The position numbers were made by a program, and so were the translations under genes. From contig JAUIAB010000003.1 in NCBI GenBank assembly GCA_030425505.1, positions 64,001 through 128,000 on the forward strand: a DNA stretch of 64,000 nt, in the 5' to 3' direction. Below the pieces are notes generated by a model. That model was not told the DNA's origin and ran no database searches. It worked only from the letters and a program-made list of their open reading frames with translations. This stretch comes from Bacteroidia bacterium. Lineage in GTDB: Bacteria; Bacteroidota; Bacteroidia; Cytophagales; Flammeovirgaceae. Positions 34,401 to 43,062 of the stretch are shown piece after piece. Numbering within the stretch: the first letter of the stretch is position 1; each line of letters begins with the position of its first letter.

Positions 34401-37400
34401 GATGCTCTCTTTTACTCTACCAGCATAGTCATATTCCACTCTGCTCACTCTGCCCAATACATCTTCCAATTCCACATAGTCCTTACCATAGCTATATTTC
34501 GTATCTAAGCCCTCTAGGTTTCTTGTCATATGTAGCTGCGAAAAAGCATCGTAACTGTAGCCTATACCTCGTGCATCTCCATCTACCAGTTGCAATACCC
34601 TATTATCCTCTTCTTCACCTTCCACTAATGCTTCTATTTCCCCAACTTCCGCTACTTCTAATGGCAAGTACTGCTTCAATACTCTACCCAGTAGATCATA
34701 GTACACTTCGCTGTGTAGCATCCTTCCCTCTCTATCCTTACGTCTGCTCATCTGTCGCTTCCCTGCTCTGTTGTACCAACTCTCTACATAACCCCCAAAG
34801 TTATCTTCTACGATCTCTCTGTAACTATGTGGTACTTTATTGCCCTCTTCATCTCTTACCCAGTCATAGCTATACCTCACCCAGTTCAGCCCTGGCATAT
34901 CTATCTGCTTCACTCTGCCAAAGCCATCATAGCTGTATCTGGTAACTAAACCATTCACATCTTTGCTACCCAATACTACACCCAAACCTTTGTCATAGCC
35001 CAACTGTACCTTATGTCCCAGCATGTTTTCACTGCCTATCATAAAGTATCCATCCTCTCCATAGCAATATCTATTCACCACTTCTTCTCCCTCCGAATTC
35101 ACTGCTACTATCTCTACAGAGTTGCCATAGCCATCATAGCTCATCTTTAACCCTCCAACTAGCTCTTCGCTTGCACCACGACCTGCATACCTACTCACCT
35201 CTCGTAATCTGCCCTTTAGATCGTATTCCTCATACACTACTCTACTACCTAACCTTGCTTCCTCACCCGTTTTCCATACTTCGGTTATTACTTCCTTAGG
35301 TAAACCCAATAACCAATCCCCCTCCCTGTCCTCATATCTGTACTTCATTTGAGTACCTTCCGCCAGTCTACCCTCTGCATCATATATAAGACTTATCTTC
35401 CCATCTAGCTCCCCATAACCACTACCAGGACGACGATAACTATAGCCCACAGTGCTTCTGCCTATCATATCCCCTTCTTCTATATTCTCTTCCAGTGACT
35501 TACGTGCATCGTATACCCTACTGTCTTTGAGTTGTAACTCCAGACGATAACTCTCCAAGGGAATATCTCCTCCTACTCGAGCCTGAGAATCTCTTACCAA
35601 GCTCCATTCCAGCATATCTTTGCTCAGCAAGGTCTTGCTATCTGAAAACTCTGGTCGCAAGTACTGTCGCACCTCTGTTACTACTCCACTATATGGGCGT
35701 ACATACAATTCTAACCCTCCTTCTATCGCTAACTCTTTTACCACATATCGCTCCCTACTCCTGCCATATTCCTCTTCTGTCAATAATCCACTATCTGGAT
35801 AGTATACATCTCGCTGACTATAACCTCTGCCGCCGCCTCTTATATCTACCCAAGGGTTATGATATCTATACTCCACTCTCGCATATTCTCCCTCACCCCC
35901 ATTACCACTACTCTTCTTATATCCCTTTACCACGTAATTTTTGCTGCCACGCATACTTCGCAATGGATAACTCTGTGGCTCCCAGTCTACCACTACGTTT
36001 CTAAGGGTACTCCAATCTATAATTGTTTCTCCTCCTATACCATTCCTTATCTTTTCTACTACATCTAAATAGCCTCCCTCATGATAGAAGATCTTCCTAT
36101 CCCCAAATAATACATCTGTCATACCATCTCCATTCACATCGCCAAACCTAAGCCTGCTCAAGTACATAATGTCACTAGGGTATAAATTAGGTAAGTCCAA
36201 ATTCCTCCTATTATCCCACACTTCTTCCAAATCTATACCTAACTCTTCTGCCCTATATCGTAGCCCTTCTTCTTTGCTGTACAGCACATGCCAACTAAGG
36301 CTCTGATTCCTATTTCCATCCAATACTATATCACTCCTTCCGTCTCCATTCATATCTCTAACTATAACATTGCTAATGCTCCTATGAAGTATGCCCGTGG
36401 CTATGTCTGTCCGCCATTCCTCTGCTGCTTCGTCCCAATACCTTACCTCTTCTCGATCCTCAAAGCTTCCATCCCCCTTGTTCAACTGTAGCCAGATACG
36501 GCGTTCATTATTCTGTAGACGACCTACCACTTCACCCAAACCAAACACCAAACCCGATGGCTGATAATAACTCAACACATCATATAACCCATCTCCATTA
36601 AAATCACCAAGGTTGTATTCCGAGTTTGGTACACCCACTGGGGTACCACTACCATAGTCCATTATGTGTAGGTTTGTTCGACGTACCGTTATACTACTCC
36701 CCCCTACATAGTCCCACGATAAACTCCTTCCTATCTCGTAGTTATTAAAGTCTACTACATAATATCCAACTCCTTCCGGATGGGCATCAAACGCATCCAC
36801 TCCCAATCCATAGCCCGTCCAGCCCCACATAGGAAGCAATAACTCCTCACTACCATCTCCCTCTATGTCTAGCACCAGTGGATCATAGTCCATCTCTGTA
36901 TCATAGGTCATATTATCCTCCCGAAAACTACGGTTGTAGGGATGGCGTATGCGGGTACTTACCACCTCTCCAAAACCAGCTCCCTCATTCTTTGCATAGT
37001 GAATCGTAATCCCTCCTAATGCTACTCCAAAACCAGGTATGTCAAATAAAAACTCATCTAGATTCCTGGCAAATACTAAATCCTTATCTCCATCCCCATC
37101 TATGTCCAATAAATGGGTACTCTGACCCGTATTCTTCTGTCCCAAGCCCGCTACTCCCGATATCTCGTTGATGATACCCGTATCTACATACTCCATCCCT
37201 ACAAACTCTCCATCATCATTATACTCTGTAACATATACCATGAAGTGAGGACGTACTGTATCCAAACGCAAAAAATCTGTGTACCCATCACCATTGTAGT
37301 CAAATGGCACTAAGCTCATGCTCTGACTGCCATTCAAACCTAATATATCATTCCTGTTCCTAACTCCATACGGTCTGCCCGTGTCTACCAAAGGACCAAA

Positions 37401-38711
37401 GCCCTCTTTACTACCAAAACGAAAGTATAGTTTGATAACTCCTGGGTTCTCTTCTCCTGCTAGTACCTGATCGTTCTCAAAGGGACCCAATACATCATCA
37501 TAACCATCCCCATTGAAGTCCCCTACCATGGGGGGGAGTAAAAAGTTCGCATCTGGGCGCAACGTACGCTGACCTGGTCTACGTAAACCCTCCTCCTCGT
37601 ATTCATACCCCTCTTCAACTCCACTCCAATAAAATCTTGTAGGATGGTTTATCAAGCCATCTCCACTTTCTTCACTTATGCCCAACAATCTAATCCTATC
37701 ACTCATCGTCCCATTATCTTCCCCAGCAAATACGCCATCATCACTATAGTGCATCCTATAGCCTCGTACTTTCTCCCCTTCACTATGCGTATCTATTTGG
37801 CGCAACCTATACTCTCTGGTCTTGCGGTTACCCAATAGATAACTACTCGCTCCTGTATTATATTCCTCCCACTGTAACCGTACTTTCTGATCTCCCCGCT
37901 CTAATATCTCATAACTTCCCTCTCCTACTATCCCCAATACCGTGTAGTCTATTCCCACTAATTGATAACTCAATACGCTACCACCCTCTAAATGCTGATC
38001 ATAACTATATTCTATTCCATTGCCATCTCTATCAAATACTGCCGTTAACTCCCAGCTCATCACGCTACGCCTGCCTTCAGAGTGTCTATACAATATCCTG
38101 CTATCCTCACTCCACCCATAGTAGTATACCCTTCCATCTTTGCCCCATACCTGAAACTCTTGGATCCCCACTTCTGCTACATCTCCAGGATAAAAATAAC
38201 CCACTACGCTAGCATAATTAGAAGGCACACTCCTGAACTCCAAATACCTTCGACCTCTCCCATCTACACCCGTTTTTAACGCCTCCAGTCTAACCCCATC
38301 CAGTACATATCTGTCCTCCAAACCCAAACTTATACTCGTGCTGCTACCATCACGTGCCATACTCCTACTGCTCCTAGTGATACTACTACCCCCACTCAAG
38401 GTAAATCCATAACCCAAACCTCCATAACCTTTGCTACTGTTATAGTTTACACTTAAACTAGGTGCCATCCCTACTCTACCTGGGGGTAACACTAATGGCA
38501 CACTGTATACCCCATTGCCCTGACCATCTACGCTAAAGCCTCCCCCTAAACTACCTGCTGTCAACTCCCTACCTGTATACTGCACATAGCCCCGGTCGCC
38601 TGGACTAAGAGGTTCGCAGTACTCCTGCGAGGCTGCACTACTCTTTATAGACTGGGAGTAACTGGAAAAGGATAAGGCTATTAAACAAAAAGCCAGTATA
38701 CCTCTCTTCAT
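31467..38711 (-). CDS. Giant SpvB/VCBS/RHS-repeat protein with C-terminal putative zinc metallopeptidase tip
   Basis: 2414 residues. A signal peptide (about 1-20, ending SYSQ), an SpvB-like N-terminal domain (about 35-330, GGFSVDGQGNGVYSVPLVLPPG), seven FG-GAP/VCBS motifs of the form DxNGDGxxD (about 395-870), a TcdB-middle-like region, then many YD repeats (about 1050-1990) and the RHS core ending at DPTGM (Met 2063). This is the layout of the TcB-TcC cocoon. After an Asp/Ser-rich linker (about 2064-2150) the tip contains HEMAGH (2283-2288), an HExxH zinc motif, with E2316/E2317 as possible third ligand. No T9SS sorting domain and no immunity gene are seen. The core looks richer in GC than the tip. 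Confidence 0.9.
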   Translation of the reverse strand: MKRGILAFCLIALSFSSYSQSIKSSAASQEYCEPLSPGDRGYVQYTGRELTAGSLGGGFSVDGQGNGVYSVPLVLPPGRVGMAPSLSVNYNSSKGYGGLGYGFTLSGGSSITRSSRSMARDGSSTSISLGLEDRYVLDGVRLEALKTGVDGRGRRYLEFRSVPSNYASVVGYFYPGDVAEVGIQEFQVWGKDGRVYYYGWSEDSRILYRHSEGRRSVMSWELTAVFDRDGNGIEYSYDQHLEGGSVLSYQLVGIDYTVLGIVGEGSYEILERGDQKVRLQWEEYNTGASSYLLGNRKTREYRLRQIDTHSEGEKVRGYRMHYSDDGVFAGEDNGTMSDRIRLLGISEESGDGLINHPTRFYWSGVEEGYEYEEEGLRRPGQRTLRPDANFLLPPMVGDFNGDGYDDVLGPFENDQVLAGEENPGVIKLYFRFGSKEGFGPLVDTGRPYGVRNRNDILGLNGSQSMSLVPFDYNGDGYTDFLRLDTVRPHFMVYVTEYNDDGEFVGMEYVDTGIINEISGVAGLGQKNTGQSTHLLDIDGDGDKDLVFARNLDEFLFDIPGFGVALGGITIHYAKNEGAGFGEVVSTRIRHPYNRSFREDNMTYDTEMDYDPLVLDIEGDGSEELLLPMWGWTGYGLGVDAFDAHPEGVGYYVVDFNNYEIGRSLSWDYVGGSSITVRRTNLHIMDYGSGTPVGVPNSEYNLGDFNGDGLYDVLSYYQPSGLVFGLGEVVGRLQNNERRIWLQLNKGDGSFEDREEVRYWDEAAEEWRTDIATGILHRSISNVIVRDMNGDGRSDIVLDGNRNQSLSWHVLYSKEEGLRYRAEELGIDLEEVWDNRRNLDLPNLYPSDIMYLSRLRFGDVNGDGMTDVLFGDRKIFYHEGGYLDVVEKIRNGIGGETIIDWSTLRNVVVDWEPQSYPLRSMRGSKNYVVKGYKKSSGNGGEGEYARVEYRYHNPWVDIRGGGRGYSQRDVYYPDSGLLTEEEYGRSRERYVVKELAIEGGLELYVRPYSGVVTEVRQYLRPEFSDSKTLLSKDMLEWSLVRDSQARVGGDIPLESYRLELQLKDSRVYDARKSLEENIEEGDMIGRSTVGYSYRRPGSGYGELDGKISLIYDAEGRLAEGTQMKYRYEDREGDWLLGLPKEVITEVWKTGEEARLGSRVVYEEYDLKGRLREVSRYAGRGASEELVGGLKMSYDGYGNSVEIVAVNSEGEEVVNRYCYGEDGYFMIGSENMLGHKVQLGYDKGLGVVLGSKDVNGLVTRYSYDGFGRVKQIDMPGLNWVRYSYDWVRDEEGNKVPHSYREIVEDNFGGYVESWYNRAGKRQMSRRKDREGRMLHSEVYYDLLGRVLKQYLPLEVAEVGEIEALVEGEEEDNRVLQLVDGDARGIGYSYDAFSQLHMTRNLEGLDTKYSYGKDYVELEDVLGRVSRVEYDYAGRVKESIDALGTGIKYKYGVGGRLKEIEDGLGSKKRYYYDVRNRLTGQEDPYWGVSSISYDSWGRVKSTTDNLGGGTSLSYDVLGRLTRKKTGEGVYKYSYDGAAGKGLGKLWKIWKEGEEIDEEEYSYTNTLGQIERHSIRKGERSYSYDYSYDVHGRVQEVLYPEYEGDGMARFGVRYKYQEAGEGIGAMVGIQNSSTDAWYYRLGSTNIYGQLEEDYYGDRDLGVAERGYLGRHRYSYDEESLRLTSLGRERMLAGGIVTEIDREGYSYDGVGNLLERCRYEGGRELAKEEYKYDKLDRLVEETLYEVPTAGMVNGEEALEEVMRRGTEYDILGNMISKSDVGRYRYLPVRDNGRLGKRLHNVPGGDGFRRVRSYDGMGRMVRESYYMERNGERIAEDVRKRLEIGYDREGRKVRISKGEDETLYRYGVGSYREVETAKELQKSIGGLYSEVEYREEAGAATTKREQRYRVMFGGREVVTVKRGQNRAPVFVGMGQVGNIVWMPEVGGEKGEYMLVDRQGSVSVVLDKEGNIIGRYSYDAWGKRRSGDWLEGAEGLEEIEKSRPGYTGYHGIDTEKTGGLVDMGARLYDSDLGVFTSADPVTQSPGNSQNYSPYSYVFNNPLKYTDPTGMQADAGVGASIDLDSGDSYDWGDNSDSNDSEAGEDSDDRNDTGGGWSDTRDDVDSGRDGSTHSAPQDNEMDPLLVDFYDRATDIYFGSYTTMLPIDPDQAVDHPRLFHTAQLADAFFMAYAAHGNVSYPDYSGQHYPKRALDALTKMYSRPNQSYQLKPVGSWSEVEMEFKPDGSPNHAVMGANKMTPDAYEIYISSPVFREISSGNALETGYHGFASLMHEMAGHILYESDWHKPVLNDPYYLAMKGRSYLMEEAFVRVEHDYGLYLSMSANHPGILAQIRSVGETLGAQERAFLAEKAAQFGMEMPYPVYLEGAARVYFKNVMLDRSNPLAAKYLQYLQSILGIDVTRRY

Positions 38712-38802
38712 ATTTTATGTGTTTTTTTGTTTCTTCTAACTTCAACTAATCTTGGAACTGGTTGGTTGTAATAATTAAAACCTATTTTAAGATCTACTTT
38801 AT

Positions 38803-38833
38803 CAAAATTATGCAAAACGCTTAAATTATTCAA
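38803..38833 (-). promoter_or_regulatory. Predicted promoter of the RHS gene
   Basis: On the minus strand TTG (38833-38831), a 20-base spacer and TAATTTTG (38810-38803) match the Bacteroidota promoter consensus. Transcription would start near 38796, giving a leader of about 85 bases before the ATG at 38711. Confidence 0.6.
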
Positions 38834-38894
38834 CTATTTTTTAAGTACTTTTAAAAAACGATTCTAATTATTTAAAGTTTCTTTTTTTTAACCT

Positions 38895-39590
38895 ATGGTT
38901 GTAATAACAGGAGCATCGAAAGGAATAGGAAAGGCAATAGCAGAAAAGTTTGCTAAAAAAGGATTTGATTTGGCTATTTGTTCAAGAAGCTTAAAAGACT
39001 TAGAAAAAGTAAAAGTAGCCATAGAAACCTACTATAAAGTTAAAGTCTTTATACAATCTGCAGACTTGGCAATTAAAGAAGAAGTGAAAATCTTTTCTGA
39101 TTTTGTCAAAAGAATTGAAAAACCAATAGACGTTCTCATAAACAATGCTGGCTATTTTATTCCTGGTGCTATACACAACGAAAAAGAAGGAGTTCTAGAA
39201 TCGCAAATAGAAACAAACCTCTATAGTGCTTATTACCTGACACGACACCTGATTGGAGATATGATTAAAAGAAAAAAAGGACATATTTTCAATATTGCTT
39301 CTATTGCTAGCTTTGTGGCATATAAAAATGGTGGCTCATACGCTGTATCTAAGCATGCAATGCATGGTTTTTCAAAATGCCTTAGAGAAGAAATGAAAGA
39401 GTTTGGAATTCGTGTAACTTCCATCCTACCTGGTGCAACTTTTACCTCTAGCTGGGAAGGTGTGGACTTACCAGAAGATCGCTTTAGCAAACCAGAAGAT
39501 ATTGCAGAAATAGTGTGGGCTTCTTACAAAATATCCAGCAGATCTGTAGTAGAAGATGTTATTATCAGACCTCAGCTTGGAGATCTTTAA
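38895..39590 (+). CDS. Short-chain dehydrogenase/reductase (SDR family)
   Basis: 231 residues. The classical SDR cofactor motif TGASKGIGKAIAEKF is at the N-terminus, the NNAG motif appears as LINNAGYF, and the catalytic triad lies in SIAS...YAVSKHAMHGF (Ser, Tyr, Lys). The Arg in ICSRSLKD after the second strand favours NADP. The substrate cannot be told. It is 19 bases upstream of the endonuclease III gene, so the two probably form a transcript. Confidence 0.92.
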   Translation: MVVITGASKGIGKAIAEKFAKKGFDLAICSRSLKDLEKVKVAIETYYKVKVFIQSADLAIKEEVKIFSDFVKRIEKPIDVLINNAGYFIPGAIHNEKEGVLESQIETNLYSAYYLTRHLIGDMIKRKKGHIFNIASIASFVAYKNGGSYAVSKHAMHGFSKCLREEMKEFGIRVTSILPGATFTSSWEGVDLPEDRFSKPEDIAEIVWASYKISSRSVVEDVIIRPQLGDL

Positions 39591-39609
39591 GCTATAAGAT
39601 TCAGTAGAA

Positions 39610-40227
39610 ATGAGCAAAAAGGAAAAAGTAGTTGAGATAATAAAGATATTAGAGCATCACTTCCCCGAAGTACCTATTCCTCTTAACCACTCTGACCCAT
39701 ATACTCTTTTAATTGCCGTTTTACTTTCTGCCCAGTGTACAGATGAAAGAGTAAACAAAATAACTCCCCTTTTATTCAAAAGAGCAGATAATCCTTTTGA
39801 CATGGTCAAACTTTCAGTAGAAGAAATTAAAGAAATAATAAAACCGTGTGGGTTATCACCGAAAAAGTCAAAAGCTATTCACCAATTATCTCAAATTATA
39901 ATAGATAAATATCAAGGAAAAGTACCAGACAATTATCAAGCATTAGAAGACTTACCAGGAGTGGGACATAAAACAGCGTCTGTAGTTATGTCACAAGCAT
40001 TTGGGTATCCAGCTTTCCCAGTAGACACACACATCCACAGGTTGATGTATCGTTGGGGTCTCTCTAATGGAAAAAATGTTATCCAAACAGAAAAGGACGC
40101 TAAAAGATTGTTCCCGAAAAACCTTTGGAATAAACTGCATTTACAAATCATTTATTTTGGAAGAAAATTCTGTCCTGCAAGAGGACATGATATAAACAAA
40201 TGTCCAATATGTATTTTAAAAACATAG
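39610..40227 (+). CDS. nth: Endonuclease III (DNA glycosylase/AP lyase)
   Basis: 205 residues with the HhH-GPD fold. The helix-hairpin-helix with catalytic Lys is LPGVGHKTASVVMSQAFG and the catalytic Asp is in VDTHIHRLMYRWG. It removes oxidised pyrimidines in base excision repair. The usual four-cysteine [4Fe-4S] loop is altered: only three cysteines (FCPARGHDINKCPIC) are present and the protein ends four residues later, so the cluster may be absent or use another ligand. Confidence 0.94.
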   Translation: MSKKEKVVEIIKILEHHFPEVPIPLNHSDPYTLLIAVLLSAQCTDERVNKITPLLFKRADNPFDMVKLSVEEIKEIIKPCGLSPKKSKAIHQLSQIIIDKYQGKVPDNYQALEDLPGVGHKTASVVMSQAFGYPAFPVDTHIHRLMYRWGLSNGKNVIQTEKDAKRLFPKNLWNKLHLQIIYFGRKFCPARGHDINKCPICILKT

Positions 40228-40582
40228 ATAAATAAAGCTAAAGCAACTAGCATTATACCCACACAAAGTACCTAAACACTGCCAACTAGTAAAAGTTTTA
40301 AGTAAGAGTATTCTGAGGTAGTATAAAATATTTATATTCAACTATTAAGGCGAAAAAAAAATCGAATTTTACTAATATTGACAAAAAATGGGATCTATAA
40401 GTTATTCTACTTTCTAGAAGAAACTCTATAAACCATTTTTCAGTAATACGCCCTCATTAAAGTGTTTTTCATTTTACATTGTCCTCTTTTGATTATTATA
40501 CCTTTAATAACTAACCCTGTTACATCTGAATGTCCATAAGTAACTTTTTATATCCAAATAAATTATATCTAGGCTAGAAAAA
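40228..40582. other. 355-base AT-rich intergenic region with no recognisable feature
   Basis: It lies between convergent nth and the small membrane protein gene. I see no frame of note on either strand, no strong hairpin with a T-run, and no match to the repeats elsewhere in this window. Confidence 0.6.
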
Positions 40583-41005
40583 TTAGAATGCCTTTATAAA
40601 TAGATATACTGCTAATACTATTAATATAGCAAGAACTATCAGTAATACTTTTATTGACGTTAAATCATGCAGATCTTTAATCATCAACTGGTTTTTAACA
40701 GTCTTCCATTTATAGTGATCATAAATTATGATTTCTTGACCTATATTTTTTTGATAAAAAATCTTTTTAGAAACAAGTGTGACTTTGGAAGTTTTATTTT
40801 TATGATAAGAGGGCATAAACCTAACTAGAAATTGATATGCAGGTGTCTGTTCAGAAAACTCAGCTGGTTTATATATCTTTTTAATTATTACCCCTTTCAA
40901 AATTTGACCATCACTTTTAAACTGATAGTATTTTACGTACCAAATAATGCTTGCATATAAACCGAGTCCTATAAAAGAAATGGTAAAATAAAATAAAGTT
41001 TCCAA
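40583..41005 (-). CDS. Small membrane protein of unknown function (DUF3592-like layout)
   Basis: 140 residues with a membrane helix at each end (about 4-24 and 117-137) and a basic soluble loop of about 85 residues between them. That loop is rich in beta-forming residues (FLVRFMPSY, EIIIYDHYKWK). The arrangement resembles DUF3592 proteins, in which two helices flank a small beta domain, but the match is by layout only. No lipobox or signal cleavage site. Transcribed in the same direction as the subtilase gene upstream of it, with a 183-base gap. Confidence 0.65.
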   Translation of the reverse strand: METLFYFTISFIGLGLYASIIWYVKYYQFKSDGQILKGVIIKKIYKPAEFSEQTPAYQFLVRFMPSYHKNKTSKVTLVSKKIFYQKNIGQEIIIYDHYKWKTVKNQLMIKDLHDLTSIKVLLIVLAILIVLAVYLFIKAF

Positions 41006-41188
41006 TGTTCAAGTAAGTAATCTCTAAAGGATGCATTACAAATTTCCATAATTAAATAAAAAGATGAGACCTTTACAAAACTGGTTGGTTTAATATTTGA
41101 GAGTTTTTTTGTTTTTTTGCTGGCTTATATGGTTAATATACTTTGCAATGTAAATATGTTATGAGATGCTACACCTAAATAAAGTCAC

Positions 41189-42820
41189 CTAATTTTGTAT
41201 AACTAGTTTAGTTATTAGCCTTTTATTATTAAACTGAATATTACACAAATACAACCCCTCTAAAAGACCTGGTAGATTTATTTTAAAAGAATTACCATTA
41301 GCAATCTGTTTTTTCTTCAATAAAATCTGTTTTCCATCTATAGAATATATTTTCACAATTACTTTACCACGAAAACCTTCCATAAAAGTTACAGTAAACT
41401 CTTTCTTCTTAATAGGATTAGGAAAAACTGTTACTTCTTTTTTTGACAAAATATAACCTTCCTCATCGGTAGAGGTTAGAAAACTATAAGCCTTAAAAAA
41501 AGAAGGCACCCCATAACCTATTTGATTATTTGGAGAATCAAATCTATTACCAGAACTTTTGATTAACTCTATCAACTCTAAGTTAGTAAGGTTAGGAAAT
41601 GCTTGCCATATCCCTGCTGCAAAAGAGGTCATAATTGGCGCAGCTACAGAAGTACCATTAACAAGAGAAAGTTGATTATTTGAACCAGCTGCGACAACAC
41701 CTTCTCCTAAGGCAGATACATCAGGCTTTATTCTGCCATCAAAAGTTGGGCCAATAGAACTAAAATTTGCCCTCGTTCTTCTTGAAGTTACAGCTCCTAC
41801 TGACAAAACATTATCCCCATCTGAAGGAGCAGTAATTTTTTGCCATGAATTTGCACCCTCATTGCCAGCGCTTGTAACAACAAGTATTCCTTTAGAAGAA
41901 GCCATGTTTGCTGCTTTAGTTATCAGGGCTTGTTCTCCATCTAGCTGTTCATAATTATAATTTTCTGTAGAGTCTGTAAACGATCTCGCATATCCCAGTG
42001 AAGAGTTAATAATATCAACTCCAACGCTATCCGCTCTTTCAGCAGCTACAAGCCAAAAAAACTCTTCTAATTTTGACTCTTTACTAACATCCTCTGTTTT
42101 GTAAAGCAATAAATCCACATCAAAAGCACCACCAACAATACTCCCCTCCTTATAAGAACTGATGACAGATAAGACTTTTAGTCCGTGATCATGATCATTA
42201 TAAACATTAGATTCACCCTCAACAAAATCATATGTGTCTAAAATTTCAATATCCTCAAAAAAAGGATTTGAATCAAGATTTCTAAAACCCGCATCTATAA
42301 CTCCTATGGTTAGTCCTTCTCCAGTAAAGCCTAGCTCATGCATAAGATCTATGCCAAGCATCGACAACTGATTGAAAGAATTTCCATAGTCGATAGAAGT
42401 CTTCAAGGAGATTTCTTCATTTTTATTTTTAATACTCGAAGAAGAAAAATCATTAATGGAAACATAACTACTACCTTCCCATTTTCCAGAAACAAAACCC
42501 AATTTCATTATAGAGTCTAATACAATTTGATCTTCAACTCTGATCAATGCTCCATTAAGCCATTTGCTAGTATAAACAACTTCCGACCCATTTTCTTTTA
42601 AAACATTTAAATAAATTTTACTAACAGGCAAGTCTGAGTCATTGATTTCTATACCTTGCTTTACTCTTCTTTCTAAAGACTTTTGACTTAAAAAGTTTGA
42701 TGGATTCTCTAGGGAATAGTTGCTACCTTCTTTATCTTTAAAAAAAACAATTGAGTTTACCTGAGCTGGTAAAACTTCAACAATCAGAAGAAAAAAAATG
42801 AGGCTAAAACAACTCTTCAT
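41189..42820 (-). CDS. T9SS-sorted S8 family subtilisin-like serine peptidase
   Basis: 543 residues. A signal peptide (about 1-19) and propeptide-like segment (about 20-145) precede the S8 domain. The triad is visible: Asp in GVIDAGFRNLD, His in NDHDHGLKVLSV (the usual HGT is HGL here), and Ser in NGTSVAAPIMTSFAAG. A type A T9SS sorting domain follows (VFPNPIKKKEFTVTF to KLVIQN). It should be exported across the outer membrane and act on or outside the surface. Such proteases occur widely in gliding and predatory Bacteroidota; its target is unknown. Confidence 0.93.
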   Translation of the reverse strand: MKSCFSLIFFLLIVEVLPAQVNSIVFFKDKEGSNYSLENPSNFLSQKSLERRVKQGIEINDSDLPVSKIYLNVLKENGSEVVYTSKWLNGALIRVEDQIVLDSIMKLGFVSGKWEGSSYVSINDFSSSSIKNKNEEISLKTSIDYGNSFNQLSMLGIDLMHELGFTGEGLTIGVIDAGFRNLDSNPFFEDIEILDTYDFVEGESNVYNDHDHGLKVLSVISSYKEGSIVGGAFDVDLLLYKTEDVSKESKLEEFFWLVAAERADSVGVDIINSSLGYARSFTDSTENYNYEQLDGEQALITKAANMASSKGILVVTSAGNEGANSWQKITAPSDGDNVLSVGAVTSRRTRANFSSIGPTFDGRIKPDVSALGEGVVAAGSNNQLSLVNGTSVAAPIMTSFAAGIWQAFPNLTNLELIELIKSSGNRFDSPNNQIGYGVPSFFKAYSFLTSTDEEGYILSKKEVTVFPNPIKKKEFTVTFMEGFRGKVIVKIYSIDGKQILLKKKQIANGNSFKINLPGLLEGLYLCNIQFNNKRLITKLVIQN

Positions 42821-42971
42821 ATCCCTTTAAACAGAATTAGTTTTAATAAGTTAGCAAAAAACAAAAAAAACCATCCAATATTATACTCCTCAAAGCAATA
42901 TTTTACAATTATCAACACATTTTAGATTCTATTTTCGTATATTAGATAAAACTTAATTTGACACTAGATGT

Positions 42972-43010
42972 AAAGCCTTCTTCCATTGGAATTGGGCTTT
43001 TTTCTTTTTT
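42972..43010 (+). terminator. Intrinsic terminator-like hairpin upstream of phhA
   Basis: AAAGCC (42972-42977) pairs with GGCTTT (42995-43000), with an inner TTCC/GGAA pairing, followed by TTTTTTCTTTTTT. It points along the plus strand although the only plus-strand gene next to it starts downstream at 43063, so it terminates either a short leader transcript of phhA or an unannotated small RNA. Confidence 0.55.
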
Positions 43011-43062
43011 GCAGTATATTTAATTTTAAATAAATAATTAGTAGTACAACTTAATTTTTTTT

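Noticed and set aside
34394..34945. 183-residue frame antisense to the RHS gene, and several others between 33355 and 38279
   Set aside because: They are Cys/His/Leu/Pro-rich translations of the reverse strand of a repetitive gene, with no independent signals.
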